A DNA stretch of 64,000 bases, from NCBI RefSeq assembly GCF_049306965.1, contig NC_133182.1:38838501-38902500 (forward strand), written 5' to 3'. This DNA comes from Danio rerio (taxonomy: Eukaryota > Chordata > Actinopteri > Cypriniformes > Danionidae). The position numbers and the translations under genes were made by a program. Positions 44,534-62,943 of the stretch are shown piece by piece. The notes under the pieces are model-generated. The model worked only from the letters and a program-made list of their open reading frames with translations. It was not told the origin of the DNA and searched no databases. The stretch's first letter is position 1. Each line of letters begins with the position of its first letter.

Positions 44534-47500
44534 ATGGCGGACACATGTGGCCAAGTCCTCCTTGGGTCTGGATTAACAGTCCTTTCCCACCCGCTTATGT
44601 ACATCAAGGTTTTAGTTCAGGTAGGATTTACACAATCCGCACAAAATAACAGCATTTGCATGTCCGGGGCTGCACATGCGCTGCTGTCGGGCAGTGTCGA
44701 TAGCATGTTGATAACGTTAGCCAGCTGGTTTATGAACTGTAACATGTCTAACATCACTCCTGCTACACTGGTATGTTTGTGGGGAGTAGATGTGTTTACA
44801 CGGATAAAGGTTTCAGTAATCATTGTATGGTTAGTTGGCTGTTTACCAGGGTTATTGACCGCTGCCCATCTAGTGTATGAGTTAATGCTCTGAAAGGTCA
44901 ACCCGTAACGTCTGTCAGGAATCATTATTATAGCATTTTAACAAATATACACACAACTAGTACTATTCTAATGTGTCATGTGTCCCCTGAAAACAATACT
45001 AGAAGCATATTCACCTCAGTGTCTTGTACCATTTAGTTTTGTGGTGAAACTCGTTTGTCTTCCGGGTTATTGATCAGATTACAGCAGATATTGTTTTGAT
45101 AAAGTGAGCCATTATGCTTGATCTTTGAAGAGTTTAGATGCAAAAGCCTCTAAATGCCGTCTGAAATTTTCCTCTAAAATGAGCATTTTTATCAGGCTCC
45201 TGTGTGTATGTTCAGTAATATTAAATTTATGCCAAGGAATAAGTTATTTTCATGGTCTTTAAAGTGAAATGTCTCACCATAAACAAAGGAGGCTGAGAAA
45301 AATGTTCATTTTATTTGGAAATTGCGGACGGCACTTAGAGGTTATGCATCTAAATTCTTTATTTCATTTCTTTTATGTGATGACAAATGTGACAGTAGTA
45401 TACTAGGTAAACGGATCACGGATTCATTTGTAAAATAAAGTAAATGTAGATTCTTCTAAACATATATGCGCTTTTTTAAGTGTTAAATCGTGTGTGTGTG
45501 TGTGTGTGTTTGTGTATGAGCAATTCCATGCAAATGTCAACCTTGCCATAAAATTTAATTTTACCAAAATAGAGAAACCATTTCTACATTTTTTGTGTAA
45601 TCAAGTGTTTTACAGTAACTTACTTTAAAAATACTCAAAAGTGTCTCTTGTCAATGTTTTTAAACTGTTATATTTGATTTACCAAAGTCACACAAGTGGC
45701 AATTTCACGCCTGTCACATCCATAACGAAGATAAATGCAAAAATGTCAAATCAAATAAAATGAACAAATTTTGTTCTATAGAGAGACAATTCTTATTCTT
45801 TTGATTAGCAGTATTTATTTTGGGTTGTGCAGTTTAATTCACAGAATTTCTACAAAGTATGTTGTGTACTGAAACTCACAGACTTTTTTGCCACATTCAT
45901 AATGCATGTTTATTTTCCTCATTTAAAATATAAAAACAATCACATGTTTATATTTTTCTGATTCCATAACTCTGTGGTTAGTTTTTTTGAAAAATATAAA
46001 CATAAGTTTCAACAATGTTAAGGTATACTTTCTATGTGAATTTATGTTTTGAGTTTTAACTGCAAATGTCACATCCATAACGCTGGACTTGCTCATTTAT
46101 AGTTGGGATGCTCCAATCGATTGTCATCAACCAATAATCACATTTTATGGCTCAATCAGTACTTGCCAATCTAGTCGATCTCATGAACCGATCACAGGTG
46201 TTTGTTTGCGAGTTCACACTCAGAGGAACCAGAGGTTCAGCTTTTTTTTTTTTATTGCAAAAGGGAGTTGTGTGGCTGCATTAGTTTACTTGTAGGGATA
46301 ATAAAATATGTTGTAAATCAATTTATTACTTGCACACCTACCTCAATAATATGCAATAAAGTGCAATAATATGATTGTATCTTTGTAAATAGGTCGGACA
46401 TGAACCTCTCGCTCCCACCCTAGGACGGAATATGTTTGGCCGACAAGTCTACCAACTTCCAGGGCTTTTTGCATATGGTAATTATCAAGTGACTGGCTGC
46501 TTTACTTTTGGTTAATATAGCCATCTGTTGATATGATGTCCAGTTGATTTGAAGAACTCTGAGAAACGTATTTCGTTCTCACACTTGATTTTGTGTTTTT
46601 CAGCCAAACACATTATCAAGATTGATGGAAAAGCAGGTCTGTTTAAGGGTCTCGCCCCAAGGCTTTGTGCTGGGACCATTGGCACCATTGTCCACAGTAA
46701 AGCCTTGCAGGTATGATATGCAGAGTGGGATCTTCAGAGGTTGTTGTAAGCTGTTTTGATAATAAATGCTGGCTAAGAAGAGAGCTAAAAGGATATCATT
46801 CATTATGAGCTAGAAATGTGTTTAGAAAGGCACATATTTTGAATATCTGCAGTTGAAGTTTGGGTGATGTGCAGTACATTGAAGTTAATGCTGCTTTTGC
46901 CCAGATTTTTCCACCATTTGCAGTTTGTGCTGGCGCTAGTAAAAGAAAGCCAAATCTAGTCTTCAGATATTAGGAAGTTGGAATCGCCAGATTGTGCTGT
47001 GAACAGTGTAGCACATGATGGCTACAATTATAATATTGTTATTCTTTATCATATATTTGTTCTTAATCTGTCAGACATGTTCAATATTTAAGCCAATTTC
47101 AGATAACATTAGGGCTGCACGATTCTGTCAAAAATGTGAATCATGATTTGTTTGTTTTTTTGTTTAAAATCAAAATCACGATTCTTTCTCAAGATTTTGT
47201 AAATGTAAAATAAAGGTTAATATGATTAGCCTATTTTTATTGTTATTTCTCAAACACATGGTAAAACAACAATAATGTTAGGCCGGTGTGTAGCTCTACT
47301 GTTGCTTAAAATGCTCAATTTTTTATTATGGTGGACTTCAACAGACTTTAAATATGTCCTGTTTGTTAATTCACAGTAAAATGATGACATCAGAATATAA
47401 CTATTCATAATTATAAAGTTGATTTATTATGTTTAAAACATGTGCTTGTCATCTGTCAACATTATTAGACCATTATATATAGGCTAGGGTTGTTATACTG

Positions 47501-50224
47501 AAACAGTAAACATTTATTTTCATGCACAACACTTTGTGTTCGCTATGAAAGAAAAAAAACATTCAAATGCTTGTAATCATAACTCTAAAATGCGATATGC
47601 TCATTTAAATGTGCGCACAGGTTTCACTTTCTCTTCAGAGTGTGGCTCATGGCTGTTGTCACTGTGAGAGAAAAACACATACATGCAAATCAAACCTCCC
47701 GCACGGCTCTCAAATGATTGCTCTGTGCAACCAACTGAACGTTATTTACAACTTCATTACCTGTTATTCACAGCATATGCAGGTTATATTCACTGAAGTA
47801 GGCATCATTTGCATGCATCCGCGCATACTCAGCAGTGAACAGTGCGTCAGCTCTTGTGTGATTTCGTGACCGTGAATACATCGTTACATGAAGACAGAAA
47901 TGACATTTTGGGTGAATTATAACTTATAAATACAGTATAGGACACTTTTAACTCCATTTGAAGGTGTCAATGTTGCTGTGAAGACTTGTTGGGTCGCCTT
48001 TTCTTCTCTCCTGACCTTGAAAATATAATTAGCTGAATCGTAGAAAAAGCTGAATTAGGATTGTGTGCAGGGTCGAATCGAGATTGTGATCTTTTTTCGA
48101 TTAATCGTGCAGCCCTAGATAACATTGCTTTTGTTTGTTGAATATCTACTTCTTAGCAGTGAGACACTTTAATTTTTGATATACTGTACTTGGTAGTCTG
48201 GATTTGTGTGACCTTTAGTCATTGTGGAGTAAGATTTAACTATTGACAAAGTCAGCCAGTATATTCATAGTCGTGTACAGTATTTTATCCTTTTAGTTAG
48301 CTTTCTGTAAGCATAATCTGTGCCGGGTGTAGTGTTCAGACTGTTGCAATGTGACTTTCATGTTTATCTGGCTGGGCACAGTTGAGCAGAGGTTATTTAT
48401 ACTTGTTTTATCTGGCTCTAACCTTTTGTTATAACCCACAGAAGTGCCAGGAGGAAAAAATTGAGGTAAGAATACATCCATGAATATTCAATATAGGTTA
48501 TAAATGTATCCTGCACATGCGTTTCCTTAATTTTTTTTTTAATTTTGTGTTTTATTTCTGGAGTCTGTTATACATTAATAATGTCAATCTCATCTTCTTG
48601 TCCTCTCAGGTGTTGGGAAGCAGTCTGAAATCAGACGAAGGGTCTCTGCAACAAGTAATAAATGAGGTAAAATAGCTTAAGCTTAGAGTTTAAGACTGGT
48701 CTTTGCACTTTTTGTCAATGAAGACTTGTTCACAGTCACGATTTAATGTGACAGACACAAGCAGCGTATATTTTATCAACATACTTTTGTGGTTGCAATG
48801 CTTCTTGAAGCCAGAATATTTTTGTGCATGTTTTGATGTTGTTTGTTTTAATTTTCCTGTTTATTTATGTCTTGTCAGACCACTAAAGAAATGATTGCTC
48901 GCTCATGTGCTACAGTTGTCACACACCCTTTTCATGGTAAATACAGTTATTAAATAAGTATGTTTTGCAATGGTGATGTATATCTCATTTTCTCTTAGTC
49001 TGAGAGTGTGTTTTTTCTTTTTATTCCAGTGATCACGCTCAGATGTATGGTCCAGTTTATTGGCAGAGAAGCCAAATACAGGTCAGTGGTTTAATTTTAA
49101 TAGTTTTTTATTTTCTTTCATATTTATTAATGTTTGTTTTTGTTCTGTCCAGTGGTGTTTTTGACTCCATAGTTACCATATACAGAGAGGAGGGAATCCT
49201 GGGATTTTTTGCGTGAGTGCAAAATTACGACTTCTACTTGCTGCTTAAAAAAACTGATAATAATAGATCAGCATTCAATGACTCTGTGAAACATCTTCAT
49301 TCTTGTCTTTAACTCCGTTTTTATGTGTCTGTAAACCAACAGTGGCCTCATTCCTCGTCTACTGGGAGACGTTCTTTCCCTGTGGATCTGCAACATGCTT
49401 GCTCACTTCATAAACACATACACTATAGATGAGTCGGTACGTAAACACACACGATCTCGTGCATCAACTACAAAGCATCTTGACCCTCGATTTGTACACC
49501 GTTATACAAGAACAGCTGCATATGTATCAATCATTATTGCATTCAGGGTTCCCACGTGTCATACAATTTCTGGAATGTCATGGAATTTCGAAAGGTCTTC
49601 TTCAGACATGGAAAATCAAATATATCTTTTTTTTTTTTTGACAAGGTTTTTGTTATCAATTACCAAAATGTAATTTGTCTATACCATATCTTATTTATAC
49701 ATTTGACCTATTGTTTTAATTAGTCTCCTTTTTAGCGTTTTTTTTTAACCTGAAAATACATGAAATACACTTGTCAAATTAAATTTTTTAAAACAGGCAT
49801 GGACAGACAGTTTATATTAGATGCCATATTGGTCACTTTAGGTTGACTCATTTGTATTTATTGAGTAATGATGCACCACCAACATGTAATTATTGTCCAG
49901 CTGCTCTCACTATAAAACATTAAAATGTAATAGTTTAAGTACTATTAAACACATTTTTTATAATGAAATCACTGTTATGGGTGTTTTTAAAAAGTATCGC
50001 CAGGAAGAATTTAAAGTTATTTATCAAATATTGAATTAAAAAAAATTTTAAGCTTTAATATAAAGTTTTAGTGAATTTTATTTATCACTATTTGTATTTG
50101 TTTGTGTATCATTTCTTATTTAAATATGCAGTTGTAAAATATGACTAAAATAACCACACAGTGAGGCAATAAATAAAGAAATGAAGTGCAATTTTTTATT
50201 TTATATGTGTATTTATGTATATTT

Positions 50225-50290
<66 letters not shown>

Positions 50291-50291
50291 G

Positions 50292-50340
<49 letters not shown>

Positions 50341-53300
50341 CTAGCTAGCTAGCTAGCTAGCTAGCAGTCACTTAAATGCAGTCGCTAGTCTGTAGGCCAT
50401 CCTGTTAACTAAGGCTAGAAATTTCAAGAGCTTAAGCCACAAAATGAACATTTTTTTTAGACTGTGTTGGGATACTCTTGTTATTTTAAATATATTTTCA
50501 AGATATATGTTTTCTGTTGTTGCTTTTATAATGGCTATTAAGTTAATGATAAACAATATTGAAGCTCAAACTTTTTAAATATATAATAATATTTTATACT
50601 GATCTGATCATGTCACTCTGCTTTTTTCAGACGAGTCATACAGGAGAGATCAAGAACTGCTCTCAGGCTGTGACTGGGGTGAGTCCTCTGATTTCATTTA
50701 GAAACTGAAAGTATCATTTCATTCAGAAACACTCTTCTTGTACAAAGTATGTAAATGACTTCTATTCGCAACTAAGTTTTGTTCTAAGTGAATTCTAAGT
50801 TGATAATTAATCAGGGTCATTGTGGCAATTATTTTACATCACTCACTGAAGATTGCTTTTTTCTCATAGTTTGGCTAAATATGCATTTAAACGTTTTTTG
50901 TTTTTTTTTTTGTGGAAACGAGCAAGCAGAAATCACCTGCACTCACTTTTCATTGTCTGGTTTTTGATGTTTAGTAGATTAGTTCCGACAAACGCAGACA
51001 AATCAAATAATTTTCATGAGCTCAGCGGACATTAGCACTTCAGATGCTGAGCTACTGACAGTAAACTATCATCCCCAAAGAAATATGTGGGCCCAGGCCA
51101 TAAAAATTTTGTAAAAAAAAAAATATTATAATGCATTGTCAACCATATGTGGCTTTAGTTTTTTAAAAAGAGCTTAAAGAGGTTAAAGAGGATTTTGAAT
51201 AATGAAGTTTAGTTTCCAGCCATCAAATGATATCATTGACAAATGTATATTCCTAGAAATTGCGTTGTTTTGTATACGCTACTAAGATGTCATATAGTCT
51301 AAAATTAAAATGGAAGGTAAAGATGCAACAACTCTTGGTTTCAGTCATCACCTGAAAAAGGAAATTGATAGACGATATTTGTGTGTGCGTGTGTGTGTGC
51401 AAATGTGTGTCACCAGTATGTTTGTGAAGGGCTGTTATGATTAACTGACTAGTGTATGTTTTTGCACCCTTAATAACATTATTTTTTCCCCTCTTCTTTC
51501 TTTTTGACCTTTGCTCAGTTTTTCGCAAGTATGCTGACGTATCCATTTGTATTGGTGTCCAATATGATGGCAGTAAATAATTGTGGGTAAGGGAAGTTGT
51601 TTTACGCTATTGGAATAATTTGTGATTGAGTCTTTACAGGCTTATTCATGTTAAAGTAAATTCAGTAGTCAAAGAGATGGTATCAAAAATAAGACTTAAA
51701 ACTGTTTTATATTTTAATTTTCTGTTTTATGTATTGTTGTGGTTGTCTGTTTTGTTAGAAATCGACTTATAGTATGAAAGTGTAAATATATACAAGTTTT
51801 GTGATACTGTATCTATCAAAATAATTAACAGTTTTGCGATGGTATCTTTGGTATGGATGTTATGGATCTTTTATTTACATAATCTCCTTTGCCATGCATT
51901 GGCCTGCAAGCTAGCATTATGTGTAGATTAGTGACGATGGAGGTGTTGTTGTAAGCAGATAATACGTTAAGTAATGTTTCTCATGTTGTGATTCAGGCTG
52001 GCTGGAGGTCTGCCACCTTATGCTGCCATTTATCCCAACTGGCTGCACTGCTGGAGTCACCTGAGCCGAGAGGTGAGCTCTTCTTCTGTAACTGGGATGA
52101 AACTTTTGCTAATTGTTCTTGAATGTCTCAGTTCTTCAGCTGATTGAGCCTCTTATGCTAATTGGAATCCAAACAGGCTAATCGAATTAAAGGTCTAATA
52201 GTATTAAAACAGCATAATGCTCCAACAAGGTGATTACATAAAACAACTGCAAAGCCAACTGGACCTGCTTTATCTTTCTTTTTTTCTTCTATTGCTCAAG
52301 ATGTTTCTCCTGTCATCTGAGAAAGCTAATGTATTGACTGGATGAGTCTAGACGTATGTGATAATCAACATATTGTCATGATGAAGATGTACAAAATTGA
52401 TATTGTACACACTTTAAAATACAGTGAAAATTGTTAACACTTTTAAAAAAAAGTGCTTTTAAAAATATTTATATTGTAGTAGTCATAACAGCACCAAATA
52501 CTGAAGATTTTATTGGTTAATTTACTAAATAGTTCACTCGTGACCATTTTTACATGTTAATCTGGCCTAATACATGCTGAAATGTTGAATGAACGTTTTG
52601 TGACTATTTATAGGGCTATTGCACATCAACACTGTACAGTAAGACTGCAGTAAATAAGATTAGTTCGTTTAACTAAACTCACAATGAAAATAGCCTGAGG
52701 GTTAAGTAAGCGACATATAGTGCTCACCAGGCCCGCATCCAGGGGGTGTTCGGATGACCCACCCCTCACTGACAAAGGTCCAAAATTTGTCCCACATGAG
52801 CTTATTTGTCCTATTTTGACTGCTACGCCATCATAAATAATAAAAATAGCACATCGACAAAGCGGAATCCTGGTGTGACTTCAGTTTGTCTGTTTTGGCC
52901 AATGCAAACAATTATCATTCAAGAGTCCCACATCCAGCTGTGCAAGAAAACATCTGATATAAGAGAAGTCATCTTTCACTACTGTGTTGTTTTTAAATAG
53001 AGAAAACATTTGACAAGTAACTTTTTTTCTAAATCTTGGATCATATTCTTGAAAGAAAACATGCTAAACAAAAAAAGTGTAAAGCACTTTTACAAGAGAG
53101 GCTAGAAAAATTGTGAAGATTTAAATTATTATTATTATTATTATTTTTTTTATTATTATTATTCAAATGGCCAAATTCTGACTGAGGAAAGTTAAATTTG
53201 ATGGCTAGCTTGTTATTTGCCTAATAAATGACAATAGGCTTCAGTTTTTAGTTAAAACTCTTTTTCTAATGCTATATGATGTCATAAATGTGTATTTTAA

Positions 53301-54686
53301 AAATGAATATTTGTCCTATTTCTTTATTCTAAATATTTAGGAAATATTTTGGTATATCAAAAAGTGGTTATGATGACCATCCGACAAACTAATCCAGCTA
53401 AAAATAGTGCTTAAAATATCACAAAATACAGCAATTAAATCTTATCTATCATATAATTGTATTAATAATAATAACTGCAAAAAGATATTTGAATAAAAAA
53501 AAAGAACCACCCCTTTCACCAGGCTGAGTTCCAACTTAAGGTCCTTTGTCTATCTTGTTTCTCTCTCTCTGCTCCCCGAATTTTCCTGTCTCAACTCTAC
53601 TGTTCTTTACAATGAAAAATAATGATAAAAAAATCATAGTCATAATCACAAGGCCTAATCATTTTATTAAATGAAGTTATTAACTAATAATATTTAGTTG
53701 TATGGTTTTAAATGAATATTAACATGGTAACTGTAACAAGCCTGGCCTTTTTCTTACTGTTGACTTTAATGCATAAACTAACCTTTACTTATGAGACTTT
53801 TTTGTTAAGTGTTACCGATTGTACTCCATAGTCATTTAGCAAATTGATTTGTTTACTTGCAGGTAAATTAGGCAGCACAATATATTGTTTCAGCATCGAT
53901 ATTGCAATGTGCGCATCTACAATAGTCACATCCGAAGATATGGAATGTTAAATCAGGATTATAGTTGACCAGGAGCTACAGAATTGTATTGAATTATTGC
54001 ATTTATATAGAATGTATCAAGTTTATGCAACCAAAAAGGTTTTTTGTCTTTGTTTCTAATACAAATATCTACATTTAAAAGCGAAAACAAGTACTAAACT
54101 TGGCTCACTTGCAGATAATTTTGCTTGTTTTAAGGAAAAACTCTTAATTTTGCCTTATTTCATCTGAATTTTAAAATAAAACTATTTTTACTTGAATAAT
54201 TTTTTTTATATTTAGTCAAAAAATAAGACGACGCAATGTAGGAAAAGCATTTTTTTTTTTTTTTGCATTGTGACTTTAATTTCTGTACCTGAATACTTTT
54301 AAAACTGTCAAATAGTGCTATATCTTGTGAAACTGTATTTATATCTCATTATTTATTACAGAAAAATAAAATATCCCAATATCATTTTTTTCCAATGCCA
54401 TGCGGCCCTAATATATATATATAGCAATACACTAAGTACATTTTATTACACCTGTGAAAGTAACAGCTTAGGTCAAGTTGTGATTATACCATAATAAATT
54501 TTTTTGCAATTAATCTCAACAAGAACACTTGAGACCATCATAAGCCTAAAGTTCCTACATGTCTGATTTCCTCCTCCTGTCTCTCCTTGTGTGTTTCAGG
54601 GCAACATGAGTAGAGGCAACAGCCTGTTCTTCAGAAAGCTGCCCGCTGGGAAGACCTATGCCATCGAGCAGAAGAGATTTTTTTGA
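44534..54686 (+). CDS. mtch2: Mitochondrial carrier homolog 2
   Basis: Mitochondrial outer-membrane protein of the SLC25-like fold (SLC25A50). It is known as a receptor for truncated BID and an insertase for tail-anchored proteins. Thirteen coding exons: 44534-44620, 46393-46477, 46604-46710, 48442-48465, 48610-48666, 48879-48936, 49030-49081, 49153-49212, 49343-49436, 50631-50678, 51519-51586, 51997-52072 and 54600-54686, all phase-consistent, giving 300 residues (human 303). The start is [20 protein letters not shown], matching the family N-terminus. Diagnostic segments in order: [76 protein letters not shown] and [15 protein letters not shown]. The last dozen residues ([10 protein letters not shown]) differ from the mammalian tail. 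Intron 3 carries a 1-kb hAT insertion and a SINE-rich 3.6-kb intron precedes the last exon. The promoter region is 44380-44533, just after two inverted SINEs. Confidence 0.96.
47110..48117. mobile_element. hAT transposon copy, 1008 bp, perfect target duplication
   Basis: Ends TAGGGCTGCACGATTC and ATTAATCGTGCAGCCCTA are inverted repeats, and GATAACAT flanks both sides (47102-47109 and 48118-48125). No intact transposase is visible in the interior, so it is non-autonomous. It lies in intron 3 of mtch2. Confidence 0.9.
50226..50364 (+). repeat. (GATA)n microsatellite followed by (GCTA)n
   Basis: About 28 tetramers of TAGA type with one interruption (gatggata), then about 6 tetramers of GCTA. 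In intron 9 of mtch2. Confidence 0.95.
53535..53632 (+). repeat. SINE 3' fragment
   Basis: The pattern aaggtcctttgtctatc, ctctctctctgctccccg and tcctgtctcaactctactg resembles the body and tail of the SINE at 1630-1800. The tRNA head is absent. In the last intron of mtch2. Confidence 0.5.
53870..54412. mobile_element. Probable decayed hAT-like element
   Basis: Left word TAGGCAGCACAATATATTG and right word CATGCGGCCCTA resemble the TAGGGCTGCACGAT ends of the element at 47110. Flanks do not show a clear duplication. Confidence 0.35.
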
Positions 54687-54941
54687 ATGGGGAAAGCCAT
54701 GAGCATAGTCTATAATTCTGATAATATAATTGAGCTGGCCCACAATGTTGGACTCCTAACCCTTCTTATGCACTTGTTTAAGATGACAACCGTTTTTTGA
54801 TAATCAGTTTCCAGCATCAGCCTCCAGGATTATTACTGTTAATTTTATCAGTACATTTTCACTACATTGTTGTTTGCTTTGATTTCGGAACATGAAGAGC
54901 TTTATTTTAATACCCAGGGATTTGTATACATGACCAAGGAA

Positions 54942-54947
54942 AATAAA
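54942..54947 (+). terminator. Poly(A) signal of mtch2
   Basis: AATAAA 256 nt after the stop codon. A second AATAAA at 55446-55451 could serve a longer 3' UTR. Confidence 0.6.
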
Positions 54948-55804
54948 AACCGCAGTATAACTTCAGCAGAGCACCCGAGGGCGCTCTAGACCATCTGTGC
55001 CTGAATCCAGTACAGGCCCCTTACATCTCCTTTTGTTTTGTTGCTTGGTAATGCTCGTCAGTAAAACAGTAATTATTATACATCTGTAGTTGTTTCTACT
55101 GGTTCATGCACTGACTGACTGACAAAAACCTGAAGTTCTCTGCCCTGTTAATAGTAAAATGATTTGTGCGTGTGTGTGTGTTAATGTGAGAGGAAGATTG
55201 TGCAGCACCTTGAGCCACTGTATTGTCTATCTGATGTCTGCCAGATGTGTTTTGCGTAAGTCTGCTAAGCTTGACCCCACCCTGGTTGTTTTGATGGATA
55301 AGATACTATGTGGCTTCATATCAGTGAGTGATTTAGGACAGTGTGTGGTGTGGTTGTCAACTTCTACACACAATTTTCATCAGAGCTCTGGTCTAGTCAG
55401 AATAAAGTTGAGATTTTTATTTCCAATGATGTTATAATTGACCCAAATAAATGTGAGAATGCTTGTTTTTGTCCCTGTGGTTTATTTATCCATCATCTGC
55501 ATCACAATTTTGCTAAAAATATACAGATAATTTAAGAAGTGTTGTGCTCTGTTTTTTTTTTTTTTTTTTTTTTTTTACTGGCTATATAGATATATACTCA
55601 GTAAGTACTTATTTGCTGTGAATTGATTTAAGCCAGGGGTCTTAAGCAGGGGGTATACCTGTTATTTGCAAATGAACAAAAACCGAAGGGAAGCAAAATT
55701 AGTCAAGCTTTTGCTTTTTTGACTCAACTACAGATGATCCTACATAATACATTGCTTTGTTAAACTGTATTAGTTTAAAGGGTTAAACTTACGTCACATT
55801 CATT

Positions 55805-56325
55805 TCACCCTGCAGCCCAACACTGGTTACACACTGAAGCTAAGCAGAGCTGCGCCTGGTCAGTACCTGAATGGGAGACCACATGGGAAAACTAGGTTGC
55901 TGATGGAAGTGGTGTTAGTAAGGCCAGCAGGGGGCGCTCAACCTGTGATCTGTGTGAGTCCTAATGCCCCAGTAAAAGTGAAGGGGGCTCTACTGTCAGT
56001 GTCGTCTTTTAGATAAGATGTTAAACTGCGGCCCTGCTCATTAAAAACACCCGTGGTGTAAATTTCTGTCATTGTCCCTTACCCATTATGGCATCCAATC
56101 ACCCCCATCAACTGAATTGGCTCCATCACTGTCTCCACTTCACAAATAGCTGGTGTGTGGTGAGCGCTCTGGCACTGTTGTCCAATGGCTGCCGTCGCAT
56201 CATCCAAGTGGATGCTGCACACTGGTGGTAGTGTGGAGAGACCCCCCTCATGACTGAAGCACTTTGGGTGTATGGCCAAACACGATAAATGCACTATATA
56301 AATACACATTACGTTACATTGCGTA
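55805..56325 (+). repeat. SINE3 (5S rRNA-derived SINE)
   Basis: The head contains gaagctaagcagagctgcg, cctggtcagtacctgaatgg and gagaccacatgggaaaac, the internal-promoter region of 5S rRNA. The body includes cagcagggggcgctcaacc, gtcttttagataagatgtt and gtggatgctgcacactggtgg, and ends actatataaatacacat. It is a SINE, not a functional 5S gene, because the 5' part of 5S is lost and the body is fused to it. Confidence 0.85.
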
Positions 56326-56855
56326 CATAGAAGCCAAAATAAGGTGTTTTGAACAAGCCTGTAACATTGACTTCCATCGTATTTATAATTTGGTTAGGTT
56401 TTCAGCCTAGCTTTTTCTAAATATCTTTGGCGTGCAACAGAATAAAGAAACTCATAAAGGATTGGAACTGCATTTTCGAGTGAGCTATTCTTTTAACATA
56501 AACTTTGAATATTAATAACAGATTTTAAACCTTCAAATGACAGTTTGTTAATTCATGTAACATTATACTAAATGAAAAGATGCTGATTTTTAAATATGCT
56601 TGTTACCCATGTTTATTATTTGAAGTCTTGATTAAGACTGGAAGTATGCAGTCTCACATTATAAAATCATATCAAATGGATTTATGAAATGAAATGATTG
56701 TGAAATATTACAATTTGACAACAAATACAACTTTTTGTAAAGATCTATCCATACAAATAAAAATAAATAAATAATTTCTCATGTCTTTAAATCTACGTAG
56801 CGGTTTCTGGCCTGAAGAGATGACGACCTTTGATATATGAAAACATTCATTCACG
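56326..56855. other. Intergenic between mtch2 and psmc3
   Basis: No gene was seen. A short piece at 56440-56500 (ctcataaaggattggaactg) resembles the foldback MITE family. Confidence 0.4.
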
Positions 56856-56985
<130 letters not shown>

Positions 56986-56987
56986 TG

Positions 56988-57275
56988 GTCGCCACAGTGG
57001 AATGAACCACCAAGTTATACCGCATATGTAGATGCCATTCCAGCCCAAGTGGTGCTGACTGCTGAGCCACTTGGGCAGAGCTCCAGCTCCTCCTTCCTTG
57101 CACTTGTTTTCAAGTGATGTCACTGGGGGTTGGGGTTAGCTGCAACCCAGTACTGGGAAACATCTATACATATGCATACTCATATGGCCAATTTAGTTTA
57201 TTCAAATCAACCACACCGCATGTCTTTGGATTGTGGGGGACACCGGGGGGAAATTGCCAACTGACCCAATCCTGG
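56988..57275 (-). repeat. DANA-type SINE with internal ~80-bp insertion, headless
   Basis: Runs from ggtcgccacagtggaatg to the acaccggggggaaa block. Between gccattccagc and tgcaacccagtactggg sits about 80 bp absent from the other copies (57047-57131). The tRNA head is missing. Confidence 0.7.
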
Positions 57276-57428
57276 AATGGATTTAGGTTTTAGAAATAAA
57301 GCCTGAAAGCTCACAGTACGGATGAGCGTGAGTCAGTGTTCATCCGCGCCGGATGAGGGCAGTGACGCGTACAGAGGGTCATAGACAAAAACCACAAACT
57401 CGGTCCTGAGAAGAAGCGGCATTTCAAG
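57276..57428 (+). promoter_or_regulatory. Presumed psmc3 promoter and 5' UTR
   Basis: A short GC-richer stretch (catccgcgccggatgagggc, gtgacgcgtacagaggg) immediately upstream of the ATG, with no TATA box, as is usual for a housekeeping gene. The start site is inferred, not seen. Confidence 0.45.
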
Positions 57429-62279
<4,851 letters not shown>

Positions 62280-62500
62280 AGAGGAGGACTGTATGTATGT
62301 GTGTGTGTTTGTGCGTATGTGAGCATCTAACAGCAGGATCCAGCACACCTGTAAACTTGTGCTTATCAGATCCAGTGCTGCTCTGAGTAATGACCCGTGT
62401 TCTGATGGAGACAGATCAGCCAAATTAGACTGGACTGCCTCACAGTGAAGACTTATGGAACTTTTTTTTTCAGTTAACCTTTATGTTTGTTTCTCAGTTC

Positions 62501-62506
62501 ATTAAA
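62501..62506 (+). terminator. Poly(A) signal of psmc3
   Basis: ATTAAA variant 222 nt after the stop codon, in a context ending the UTR (gttcattaaacaaaaatc). Confidence 0.55.
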
Positions 62507-62654
62507 CAAAAATCTTTTTTTCACTATATGTACTTTTTTTCTTATGAAGGTTGTTTAATGCATATCTGCTGTCTTTTGTGTTTTAGTAGTGATGGAAAAG
62601 CAGGGAATGAGTGATCCTTGATTAATTTAGTTTTTTTTTTTTTTTTTTTTTTTT

Positions 62655-62943
62655 GAGATTAAAAGGATTGTGCATCCACAAATGAACCGTTACTCACCCT
62701 CAAGTGGTTCCAAACCTTCCAGTTTCTTTCTTCTCTTGAACACAATGTATTTAAAAAAAAGTTATTTTCATAGGTAAGTTCCAAAGTAGGCAAACAAAAA
62801 ATACTATGGAACTCAATGTTTACAGGTTTTCAGCATACTTCAAAATAATTTCTTTTGTATTAAACTCAAGCAGGCTTGTGACAAGCGAAGGGTGGGTAAA
62901 TGATGATTGAATTTACAGTTTTGGGTGATCTATCCTTCTAAAT
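62655..62943 (+). repeat. Foldback-type MITE, decayed
   Basis: Contains gttactcaccctcaagtgg, ttccaaaccttccagtttc, gaacacaatgtattt, and the return arm gggtgggtaaatgatgattg and ttgggtgatctatcc, so both arms of the palindromic element are present. Confidence 0.65.

Noticed and set aside
55830-55920. 5S rRNA gene
   Set aside because: Only the middle and 3' part of 5S is present and it is fused to a SINE3 body.
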